Assembly: GCF_042453785.1 (NCBI RefSeq)
Contig: NC_091675.1
Location: 54,474,501-54,538,500 of the forward strand
Direction: 5' to 3'
DNA from: Malus domestica
Lineage: Eukaryota; Streptophyta; Magnoliopsida; Rosales; Rosaceae
DNA: 64,000 bases
Numbering within the stretch: the first letter of the stretch is position 1; every line of letters begins with the position of its first letter. The notes beneath the pieces were generated by a model that saw only the letters and a list, made by a program, of their open reading frames with translations, made no database searches and was not told where the DNA came from. A program made the translations under genes and the position numbers. This document shows positions 1-10,375 of the stretch, one piece after another.

Positions 1-1
1 G

Positions 2-826
2 CTCAAGACTGGGTTTTACGATCTTCAGGCTTCTAGGGATGAGTACAGGCTTTCATGTGGTTCTGGGGGTATGAACCGTGAATTGCTGTGGCGTTTTATG
101 GATGTGCAGACACGTCTCATTACCCCAATCTGTCCACACTATGCCGAATATGTCTGGAGGGAACTTTTGAAGAAGGAAGGGTTTGTGGTTAATGCAGGAT
201 GGCCTGTGGCTGATTCTCCAGATCTGATCCTCCAGAGTGCCAACAAGTATTTGCAACATTCCATTGTTGTTATGAGGAAGCTTCTTGAAAAGCAAACTTC
301 AGGCTCAACAAAAGGCAATAAGAAGGGTCCTCCAGCTAAAACCTCGACGGAAACCAAAAGGTTGATTGGTTTGATATATGTAAATGAGCAATTCGATGGA
401 TGGAAGGCTGAGTGTTTGAGGATACTACAAAGTAACTTTGACCAAGATACTCGCACTTTTGCTTCAGACAAGGTAATTCTGGAGGCTTTGCAAAGAAGTT
501 CAATTGGTCAGAGTAAAGATTTTAGACAAACACAAAAGCTTTGTATGCCTTTTTTGAGGTTCAAGAAGGATGAGGCGGTTACTCTTGGGGCCCATGCCTT
601 AGACTTGAAGCTACCATTTGGAGAGATTGAGGTCCTTCAAGAGAACTTGGACTTAATTAAGAGACAAGTGAAGGTGGACACTAAGGGACAAGTCGAGCTT
701 GAAGAAGTAGAAGTTCTGTCTGGTACTGACCCTGATGCTCTTGCTAAAGCTGGTTCACTTGTTAAATTAATAGAGCAGAATCCGCCGTCCCCTGGAAGCC
801 CAACTGCCATCTTCTTGACCCGGTAA
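2..826 (+). CDS. Leucyl-tRNA synthetase, cytosolic, C-terminal part (5' end outside the window)
   Basis: Charges tRNA-Leu with leucine in the cytosol. The frame is open from base 2 and ends at TAA 824-826, giving the last 274 residues of a protein that in plants is about 1,090 residues. The visible part begins inside the anticodon-binding domain: the segments TGFYDLQASRDEYRLSCG and RLITPICPHYAEYVWREL are typical of archaeal/eukaryotic-type LeuRS, and the end NPPSPGSPTAIFLTR matches the plant C-terminal extension as I remember it. This stretch has no intron. An ATG at 71 is internal and not the start. The synthetase active site (HIGH, KMSKS) and the editing domain lie upstream, out of view. 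Family call is firm; that the complete gene is functional is inferred. Confidence 0.93.
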   Translation, partial: LKTGFYDLQASRDEYRLSCGSGGMNRELLWRFMDVQTRLITPICPHYAEYVWRELLKKEGFVVNAGWPVADSPDLILQSANKYLQHSIVVMRKLLEKQTSGSTKGNKKGPPAKTSTETKRLIGLIYVNEQFDGWKAECLRILQSNFDQDTRTFASDKVILEALQRSSIGQSKDFRQTQKLCMPFLRFKKDEAVTLGAHALDLKLPFGEIEVLQENLDLIKRQVKVDTKGQVELEEVEVLSGTDPDALAKAGSLVKLIEQNPPSPGSPTAIFLTR

Positions 827-2551
827 TTATAAACTTGTTGATACATATTTGCAGTTTACATAAAGGACTTTCAACCCATTCATAATTTATTTCACACATT
901 TGCAAATTACAACACGCATTGAAAACCAAATTGTACTTTATTTTTTTCAGTTATAATTTTGCAATCATTATCTAGTGCTGCACTTATTGCTGGTCGATGG
1001 GGGGGTGGAAATTACTTTCTATAAGATAAACCCTCTACTGGAGATGAGGATTTAATTGTTTCTTACCCCACCCTGTAATCTCACAAAGCAGATTGGAAGA
1101 ATCAATAATAAAAAAAAAAAAAAAACTGTCTACATATCTTTGATGTGCCACATTGTGTGCTATCTGGAGGCAATTTTGTTTTGGGGTTTCAGGCATGTTA
1201 TCTGCCACGTTGGTGTAGATATGTTTTATTAACTTTTTTAGCCAAAATTTGTAATGTGTCACATCATGTTGCACTGGTATAGATATGTTATTAGTGAAAT
1301 AAGTCTTGTTCATCATTTGTTAGGTGTGTCTAAATGAGTTGGTGTTTGAAGTATAATGTCAATTTTGGTAATAGTTCGATTTTATGTTGTGCAATTTTCA
1401 ACTTGAGTCTGGATGCAATGTTTTGTTTTTTTGGGTTTTGAGACTAATCATTGCATCCTTGGTGTTATTCATTAGCATGCATACTTGGTTTCTTCATTGC
1501 AAGATTTTGGTTGATTACGAGCAAACTCCTCTTCTTTTTGCTGATATTGATAGTAAGGGCGTCAGTCCCTGTGGAGATCGACCTTGCTTGAGCCTTTTGC
1601 ACTACAATTACCGTGTTCTCTTGCAAGTATTTCTATGTGATAAAACCCTGGCTTTGCAGATGGCTAAAATCCTATCACTATACCCAAATTATGTATTCTG
1701 ATTCTACAGCGTTATCTCATTTCTGTTTCATCTCTTGTATATCCATATAGGTAATAACTCCGGTCTCAAACATTGGCAACGAAAAATTAAGCCGGCTTGG
1801 AATGTGATCCTTATACACTTTGCTTGACAAGGAACTAGAGTGCTTGCAGAAAGGCTTTCTGCAGTCAAAGCATATGTGGAGTTTTAAGTTACGTGCTGCT
1901 GAGAGAATTGCTTGCAGTGAAGATAACACGTCGGACTTCTCCAATGATGAACTGGGTGAGGTTTTTTTGAGAGTGACGCCTTGTATTTGTATTTTTGCAT
2001 ATCAGATTTTAGTTTTGTGTTCCTGTTCAGCATGTTGTAGACTTACATTATATCCTCAACGTATGGATATAACTTTTGCTTTAAAATTATTTCAGACCAC
2101 CATATCGATGGTTTAATTGTTGCGTCCAGTCCAGTATATATTTGCAATTATAATCAGTTTATTCCCAGGGTTTAGGAATCTTATTTTCTGTTGAAAGGAA
2201 AGTGTGTTTTTTGGTCATTCAAATTTAACATCCTGTCTACCTGCCCAGTTCTGTAACTCAGACTGGGGAGTGTTTTTTTCATTTTACGAGCAATAATTCG
2301 AAAACCATGCTCGATATTGTACTACAGAAACAAAAAAAACATAAAAGTAAAAATTAAAACTTAATTGTTTGTTACAAGACTGTTGGTTTGAATTCATTGG
2401 ACAAAGTTAGTGCTTAATTAGATTGCAAAACCAAGCATGAATAAGAGAGAAGCTGTGTACTAGTTCGGTTAATTCAATTTCTTGCTTGGCATCAAGGTTC
2501 GAACAACCGTTCGTTTCATCGTTCGTGTTTTTTGTGCCTTTCACTTCTCTG
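827..2551. other. LeuRS 3' flank and decayed sequence, no supported gene
   Basis: This stretch starts with the presumed LeuRS 3' UTR. Around 1560-1640 the wording (CCCTGTGGAGATCGACC followed by a short TTACCG stretch) resembles sequence near the ends of plant LTR retrotransposons, but no boundary is visible. At 1765-1970 a coding-like patch on the + strand reads through an in-frame TGA. I do not recognise it. Confidence 0.35.
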
Positions 2552-3067
2552 CTACGCTTGTGCTGCCTGTGTCTTTCGCCGTTTATGTTTTTTGTGCCTT
2601 TCACTTCCACTGCTACGCTTGTGCTGCTCGTGTCTTTCGCGCCTTTCACTCTGTAGCATACGCTTGTGCTTGTTGTGTCGTTTGTTCCTATCACTTTCAC
2701 TTTCATCAGACTCAGAACTAGCACTCTCATGTTCATCTTCATCCGACAGCCCAATGGATGCGAAAAAGTTAATGGCAAAGCGGGTGTTCTTGGGATTATC
2801 CTTTGGAAAAATAGAATCATAACAGCCCTGCATCTCCATTGCAGGATCATTGAGTTGCTGCTGTGACAATTCCTGGAAAAGGAACTTGAGGAAAATCCGA
2901 GAAGACGAAGTGGTGTCCTCTTCCGTCAGGCGTACATACATGCAGGGATGGGCGTCCGAGCTGAGTAAATGCGCAAAAAACTTCGCAACGTTGCGTAGAC
3001 TATTTGTTTCAAGACGGTGGATCATGGAATGCTGCTGCACAAAGCACTTCTCGAAGTTTTCTTTATC
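2552..3067 (-). pseudogene. CWC22: Truncated copy of pre-mRNA splicing factor CWC22
   Basis: CWC22 is a MIF4G/MA3-domain spliceosome protein that recruits eIF4A3 to the spliceosome for exon-junction-complex deposition. The open frame from 3067 down to 2552 encodes a stretch of its MA3 half: ENFEKCF, SMIHRLETNSLRNVAKFFAH, RLTEEDTTSSSRIF, SIFPKDNPKNTRFAINFF. Against the family as I remember it, three in-frame pieces are missing: after SSDAHP, after LFQELS, and after ASIGL where the domain should continue. The tail is instead a K/R/H/S/E-rich repeat coded by degenerate 60-bp tandem units (about 2510-2700). There is no MIF4G half, no intron, and a TAA lies directly upstream of the homology (3070-3068). 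The first ATG is internal to the domain. I read it as a processed or captured gene fragment; expression of a short protein cannot be excluded. Confidence 0.75.
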
Positions 3068-3069
3068 TT

Positions 3070-3175
3070 AATGATAGTAGGATAACATTGCAATTGCATA
3101 TCTAATTACACAACAGAAATTTAAAAATTGTGGTAACACTTGCTTGATGCATATTAATATTATCCTACTATCATT
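3070..3175. repeat. Small element with 16-bp perfect inverted ends
   Basis: Bases 3070-3085 (AATGATAGTAGGATAA) are the exact reverse complement of 3160-3175, with about 74 bp of AT-rich sequence between. The left arm abuts the point where CWC22 homology stops. It could be a tiny MITE or a chance hairpin; no clear target-site duplication was seen. Confidence 0.5.
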
Positions 3176-4389
3176 TCAACTCCAAACTACTACCAAAAGG
3201 AGAAAACAGTGGTATTTAGAGCAGGCCTCTGGGGGAACTTGTGTATTCTTTGAACCAATAGCTTGTTGGTGGATATTTATTCATCCCGAGTTATCCCTTT
3301 GTTTCTTTTTACTGTTTCATAGAACCATGTCTTTCATATAAGGTTTAACCAAATTTCCTGGAATGTTTGAGCAGGTTCTTGACCTCAGTGTGGACCTAAG
3401 TGCTGCTAGTGCTGCAGAAGAATGAATAGCAAAGCTGCATGTGGTGCTTGAAGTGATAATTGTGCTTTGTTCCAAGTACACTGAGCTGCTTAAGTTACCT
3501 TAACCGTGGTGGTGGTAATCCTCATACCGTGGAGGGTTATATGAGTTATCACTCATTTTTAATCATAGACTTGATATGTTATATATTGTCATTTAAATGT
3601 ACTTGAAGTTTCAAACGTTGTTTCAAATGAAAACTATATGCCTAGATTTTGGACATGCCCTTGTGTTGGTTCAATGTATTTTCAGGATGCGAGTATGTGG
3701 AAGCATGTAAACAAAATGATGACTTGTCAAAGAACTATTTCGTTCAAGTTAATGATGTGTGGGGTGGATTCGGTTCTAATCGGTTTGGTTTTTTGCCTCG
3801 CATCATTGTGGTCTTGGGATTGAATGCAATTGTCATGGTATGGATTGAAATTGACTTATACATACAAGAGCAATTCCAAGTAATTATTTCACAATTGCGT
3901 AACAAACTGAACTTGTCAGACATCAATTTTCGTTCTACTCAAATACCTTTAACTTTAATCTACAACTTTAAACCAAAGGTGAATAATTAAGAAAAGCGTC
4001 ATGAACCTTGTCGATTGTTGGGAGAACACTTTGTTATATTCATGTTTTGAATCATGTATGTTTCTTTCGTTGGCAAGCAAATTTGGTTTTTGTATTTTTA
4101 TTGAGTCTCACTCTCATCCAATATTATTAATTTTAATAATATATTTATAAAAAAAGCAATTAAAATAGAACAATAATATAGTACTATTCTGAGCAAACAT
4201 CAAACTGGTGACAATACTGTTTTCATTATCCTGCTTCTTAGTCCGACATTGCACCAAACGGTAACCAAAGTGTTTTGATGCAAATTCGTAGGGTTTTCTC
4301 ACTCATAATTTCCAATGTTGTTTTTTGCTGTTTTTTGAAAAATTGTTTTACAAAACCCAAAAAGAGTCGTTTTTAAGTTGTTTTTGTGT
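3176..4389. other. Intergenic, no supported gene
   Basis: AT-rich sequence with only short shadow reading frames. A piece at 3374-3430 looks like the end of an exon: an AG acceptor, then an open frame ending SAASAAEE and a stop. No partner exons could be linked to it. Confidence 0.35.
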
Positions 4390-7300
4390 GTTTGTTTGTC
4401 TTAGGGTACCTTCCAACACAATGATGAGGATTCGGTTTTTAATTGCATGACTGTTAAAGAGAGTTATAAACATGGATGAAAGTTTGATTTACTCTTGGTT
4501 TATGCTTGGTTGTGGTTATAACTTATGAATTCACATGTAATCATAAAGAAAAAAAATTAGTTTTTGTAACATGTTTGAAGGAAGGAACTCAAACTAACGC
4601 TACAACCTTGTGAGACTTGAGCCTAAACATTATCTGGAGAGTTAAAATCTGTGCATTCTTGTTTTCTAAAGTCGTTGCATGATCTCACTATTCTTTGCTT
4701 GGTTATTACTTAGAAGGCGTTTCATCACTTTAGTTCCAAATGCTAGAACTCATGCCAATTTCATTCAAAACATTTCATTGAATTGCATAACACGTATTCA
4801 AGATGAAGTTGTTTAGTAGTTACCACCATAGCCAAAAAGCCTTCATTCCATACATTTGTTTTTGTAGGTTTTAGCCCCGTTGAGCCTTGTTTAGCCTATA
4901 TTGTTTGTTAACCCACGTTATCCTTACCTAGCCTAGATTAGGACCATCCATACCCTTGTTCTTAAAGCATAGTAAGCATGACTTAAAATGAATTCCTTTT
5001 GATCAAGGGTGTGCAGAAAACAAGTGTGGGGGAAAGTGAGCCTTGTGTATTGTGTGCCAAAGTCTTAAATGAGGCATGGGGTAGAAAAGAAAAAGAAAAG
5101 AAAAAAAAAATGTGAAAAGTGTGAAAAAGAGTTGAAAGAGCATGAAAATGAGCTCTAAGGTGTTGGTTGTTGAAGAATGGGTCCAAAACAGTGAATTTGA
5201 CCCTAAGTGTTGCATGAATTTCCCCTTTGAGTTTAAAAGTTGATTTTTGCATTCAAAAGTGAATTCTAAGTGTCAATTTCATTGCTTTGCTTACTATTGT
5301 TTTAAGAACGTTTGTTTACCCTTCACCTTTCTTTGTTAGCCAATACCCCAAGCTCCGTTACAACCCTTAACTTCTATCTTGAGTGTTGTGTATTTCAATT
5401 TGTGGAGTTTGGGATTGGTATGAGCATATGGTGTCACTGGTTCTCGCGTCTAAGTAGTAGCATTCCTTTCATGAGATCATATACATGCTTATTAAATTCA
5501 GAAAAAGCTTTCCTTGTTATAACATATGTGAGCATTCGTTTTCATATTTACATCAATCTTCTCACATATAACTAGTATAGGGTGTGTAGTCAGAAAATCT
5601 GTGTGAAAATTGAGTGCATATCTAGTGAGGAATTGAGCAAATTCTCTAAGGCATGTTACTACATTCAAAATCATGTTTTACTTGGTTAAATGCGAACTAG
5701 TACGTGGTAACTATAATTAAGTATGTGCTTAAGTGTAAAGATGGCTAAAATCTGTGGGAATGATGATTTTTAATTTGTCATGTGCATTGGAAATCCCTGA
5801 GGCAAATGTTGGAAGGTTTAGGTTGTTTTTGTTTGTTTTGTTTCATTTTGTTTCTTTTGTTTCTTTGTTTTGCTCGAGGACTAGCAAAAGCTAAGTGTGG
5901 GGGAATTTGATAGGAGCATATTTATGCGCCTTAGTTAGCTAGTTCTTATGCATTTTCGTTATGTTTTCTTCATTAGAGTAGTCTTTTGAGCTACTTTCAT
6001 GTGTTTTCAGGTTCAAAGGGGCATAATACATAAAAGATGGCAAAATGGAGCATTTTAGAGCAAAAGTGAGCTTGGATTGAAAAGTACATGCTTGGAGCAC
6101 AAGGAATGGACGAGTTTGAAGGTCAAGGGAGCTTAAGAAATGAAGAAATGAAAGTGAAGAACAAAGAATTCAGAATTAGAAACCAAAGTTTCTAAAGTTG
6201 GAAGTTTCTATTCTCGGAGGTTTCCATTTGTGAGAGTTTCTATTCTTGGCTTTGGGCTTCTAGATGACCCATCCTTACCTCTTGGACAAGGCCGCACCTT
6301 CCTAGCCCAATTCATCTTGGATCCTCACTTAATGCCGCACCTAAACCCTAGCCCATTGCATATTTCTGACTTCTAAGCCTTTGCCGCACCTAGGCCCCAA
6401 AATATCTGATTTCCTTGCCTTGCAAGGCTTTCTAGAAGGCCTATCCACACTCCCACCAAATCTGCCGCACCCTAGCCCTTTTCCCATGCAAATTCCTATT
6501 GTGTTAACCTAATTTCTGGTGGATTTGGGTTTCTAGAAACCCTAATCTGATTGCTAGGGTTTTTAAGTGCCTATATATATTCATTCTAACCCTTTGGCCG
6601 AACCTACCACTCCCCATCTAATTCATTCACGCCAAAAACCCTAGTTACATCCTTGCCGCAGCCTTTCACCCTAAAACTTCCATATTTCTGATTTCTACAC
6701 CATTGCCGCACCATCCCCTTCCCCAAACCATTCCTACATCCTTCCATAACCATTCATCCACCTTGTGCAGCCACTAAAGGAGGAGAAAGAAGGAGTGCCG
6801 TGCAGTCCAAAGGAAGGAGAAGCCTTGCACATGCAATCTGCCATTAGTGGAGTGTTTGGAGTTCTTTCTTTCTTTGTTTCTGTTTTCATGTTTAATTTAA
6901 CTTGCCTTTCAATTATGTTAGACATGTGGAACTAATTTCTTTTTAGTTAGAGGTGAATTTGAAGCCATGGACATATGTTTTATATGATTTGATTTCTTCC
7001 AATTATGATTTCAGAAATTGTGAATGTGATTTACTTATCTATTGGATTGATAACTTGTTTATGTATGTGGGTTGAGGGTCGACACTTAATTTGCATGCCT
7101 AAACTTGATGCTAGGATATAAGAGAATTTCACCTAATCGTCATTAACTTATATTCATAAGTAGTGAAAGTCGCTAGTCACGATTGCGTTAAGTAAATCCT
7201 AGGCAAGAGTAACATGCGTATCCCATAGTTATGAATGCCTCGTCAATGCTTATGATGTCCATTGAACTTAATGATCTTTGATATGTGTCTCTATCATGCG

Positions 7301-7969
7301 TATTCCATAGTTAGGGCCCTTGATAAGAATAATTTGGTTGTAATGCGTATTCCATTCAATTCAATGAATCTAGGGAAATCTGAGAATTAATTGGTGCAAT
7401 CTAGTTAATTTGGGACATTGTCATTCATGGTTTGTTGAAAGAGTAATTGGAGATCGAGTTGTATGCATATGTTCATGTGTGGATAAGGAACCCTCTAACT
7501 AGCTTCTCACCATTCTATTTAATCACAATCTGTTTTGCTTTACATTTGTTTTTAAAGTTTGAGTTTTAAAGTTTTAATTTCGTCAAAATCATTCCCCCAT
7601 TTATTTTAAAGTGTTAGATTAGTTAGAAATCCATTTAGTTGTGTTTTTAAGTGTTTTGAGTCAAGTCATAGTCCAAATTCGTCCAAACTAGTGTTAGGTA
7701 CTCAAAACTGCCCAGAAAGTGGTTTTAAGGCAGTTTTGAGCCTTTTAGTTGCTGTTTTGAGTTTTTAGTTTGTTTAGGTATTTTAAACCCTAGTTTTGCA
7801 TTAATTGAGTCTAGTTTAGTGTTCTACATTATATTTTTATGTTCTTGAGTCAGTTTTACATTGATTAGCATCCCTAGTTAATCCCCGGTTAGAACGATCC
7901 CTATTTGCTCATATACTACAATTGTCATCCATAGGGTTTAATTTGTGTGTCAAGTTAATTTTCACATCA
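4390..7969 (+). mobile_element. 3' part of a non-autonomous LTR retrotransposon (internal tail, PPT and 3' LTR)
   Basis: A non-coding internal tail (about 4390-5892) is followed by a polypurine tract ending AAGTGTGGGGGAATT (5893-5907) and then by an LTR that begins TGATAGG and ends ACATCA (5908-7969). The PPT wording and the 2-kb TGATA...CATCA LTR are typical of Athila/Tat-like elements and their gutted derivatives in rosids. No gag-pol frame is present and I see no 5' LTR or primer-binding site upstream, so this is a truncated copy. The left edge is approximate. Confidence 0.7.
5908..7969 (+). repeat. 3' LTR of the truncated element
   Basis: 2,062 bp, starting TGAT and ending ATCA as a 4-bp terminal inverted repeat, preceded directly by a G-rich polypurine tract. 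It is followed by CAAAC, the half of the target duplication that remains visible. No long reading frame. Confidence 0.7.
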
Positions 7970-8954
7970 CAAACGTTTCACTAAGCTAGTCCAGCTTAGT
8001 CTAGTCTAAGCCAGTCCAGCTTAATCCCTACAACTAGTCCAGTCCGAGACAGTCGGTGCAATAAACGCACCCTTAGTCTTCACTAATGTCATTGCATATA
8101 ATTAGATAACGTAATTCAGCATTTCAAAAATATAAAATCTTAGTCTCCACTTACATACCTGTTAATGGATACAGGAGATTAGCTTGGCCAAGTAATTCAT
8201 ATGATTCCATAGTAAGGAATAGCTTGACTTACTATATTGGTTAGGTGACGCTCAACAAATGTATTTTCTTCCTACATTTGCTTATGGTGGATTGTCCTGG
8301 TCCTGGTGGATACACCCGCTGCTTTCCTTTTCACCGTGACCTCTACTACAATCCCATCACCTCCCCTTTCCTCTACTTCTGACATCGTTCTTTTTCTATG
8401 TAAGCTCTGAAACCTTTGTAGAACTCATACATGTTGTGGTGATTTCAGGGTTTGGCTATCAATCACTTTCAATTTTTATGTACATATTATTCATTTCATT
8501 GTCTACCAATCTTCACATGTGATAAACAGTACAAGTTAATTTGTAGATTTTGTTCAAACTTTATGAGATTTGATGTGTCTTCAGATTGTTTAAGTGGAGA
8601 TCTGGAACCATGACTTCTGCCAATCCATGAAACCAGGTGGTGGGGGAAAGCCATTCAGGGAACTCCTACAACTAATTAATAGAGACATTTTCCTTCAGAG
8701 ATTAACTGACGACTTAAGATTCGTTAGAACCACAGTTTGGTTATGGTAGAGTAAAATAGCGTGATTATCCGCATATATAGTGAGATTATCAATAGCATTA
8801 TCCATTAAATCTTTTGTATGTAAATAGTGTAAATAGTATGTACACACATCAAGTATTATCCTTTATGTATAAATAATACTATATACAAAAAAATTTGTAC
8901 GGTTTTCATTCCCGCATCACCGCGTTGGCATCGGTTGCTAGTTACCATTAATAC
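7970..8954. other. Intergenic, includes a short AGTCCAG-type repeat
   Basis: Bases 7984-8050 hold six or so degenerate copies of a pattern like AGTCCAGCTTAGTC, ending in TGCAATAAACGCACCC, which resembles the end of small Rosaceae MITEs. The rest is AT-rich with no gene. Confidence 0.4.
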
Positions 8955-9725
8955 ACGTAACTTCAAGTTTTTATATCCCTCATAGCAAAATTACCATTAA
9001 TACAGCACCACACAGACACCAGGAAAAAGAGATGCAAGATATAATGTTACATATTAACATGGCAGCTGAGTTGGCGTGCCACACCAGTGATGTTCAATTG
9101 ACATGTTCTTTTCCCAATGTTGACACTGTTGGTGTTGCATACTCCAATTAAGTTCGATTCAACTTAGCATGCTTATTTTACAAATGAGATAACCACAAAT
9201 CCTAACTCAATTGTGAAAATCATATTTCACTATAGTTCAGATGTGTCGAATTGAGTGTTAGATATCGCAAACTTTGTCCAATAAGTAACCTTGCACGACC
9301 AAATACACCTCCTTGGTGTGAAGCTCTTTCCCTTCACTTCTCTCTACCACTACCATCACCACCGCCCCCATCCCCATTCCTCCACCACCCCAACACCATG
9401 TTGCCCACCACAATCACCACCCTTATTATTGCAGCCACTTAAGACAACACCTATACTATCACTATCTTGCTGACCATCACCACATGGCATTTCCACCAAC
9501 TTTGTTGGTGCCACTACCTCATATGACCACTTTGTCATGGTAGTAATCACCAGTTCAAATAATGAAAATTTGAAAAACAGCAATGCTTATTTATAAATTA
9601 GTCATTAAAATATCCTTGACAATCCACAAATTCTATTAAATTTTCTGATAAAAGTATCAAAAACTCCATTATAATCCAAATAGAATTCAGTTAAAATCCA
9701 CATGGATCAAGCTCAAAATTCATAT
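8955..9725. repeat. Dispersed repeat, copy A
   Basis: This 770-bp block recurs at 23428-24085 (main body) and 23096-23310 (tail). Shared landmarks include GAGATGCAAGATATAATGTT, a CACCAGTGATGTTCAATTGA stretch, a CCACCACC-rich patch and TTGAAAAACAGCAATGC. No coding frame survives in both copies. The type of element is unknown. Confidence 0.7.
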
Positions 9726-10375
9726 ATTCATAATTCTATAAAAATCCATCAAACTCTATATACGATACACCACCTAAGATTATCTGAAAACCACTAGCCT
9801 TGATTTCTGAAGCCAGGAAGATTTTGAGCAAACTTTAAACCAAAAAAAAACCCTAATTAAAAGTTTAAAACCACACTAGTTTTCTTTGGGGTTGGACCAA
9901 GGACCATCTTTTTTGCGTGGAAAATTAGGTGTGAATGTGATTTGAATAAGGCATGTCACACTTTTCTTTTTCCATTTCGTCTTTTTCTTCTTGACTGACC
10001 TAAGAACTAGTCAGTAACGCGTTGGTCTACCATGATGTGGAGATGGATATAGACAAAATAGCAGCTCTTTGATAAGCAATTGTGACTTTGTCTATTGCTT
10101 GACCTACACTGTATTAGTCTTGCAACCCTTATGAGTGCAATTATGCCAAGTACCAAATGCAGCATGGCCCTTAGGAAATTTCCTGGCCCTGCTCTTGAGC
10201 GTGACACACTTACTGACGCTGGTATTATCTTTCAACATATTGTATTGAGTAGGCCACAATTGGACCTCCTCTCCTCAATAACATGTTTTATATAACTAGA
10301 TGAACGCACTACAAATTACTCATTCCTCACTCACCCCAAACACTTGATATATAGTTTATATTAAAAAAAAACCAT
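9726..10375. other. Upstream region of the receptor-like protein gene
   Basis: AT-rich sequence that must contain the promoter of the + strand gene starting at 10376. A TATATA-like string lies at 10345-10351, only about 25-30 bp before the ATG, so it is more likely part of the leader than the TATA box. No unambiguous core promoter was identified. Confidence 0.4.
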
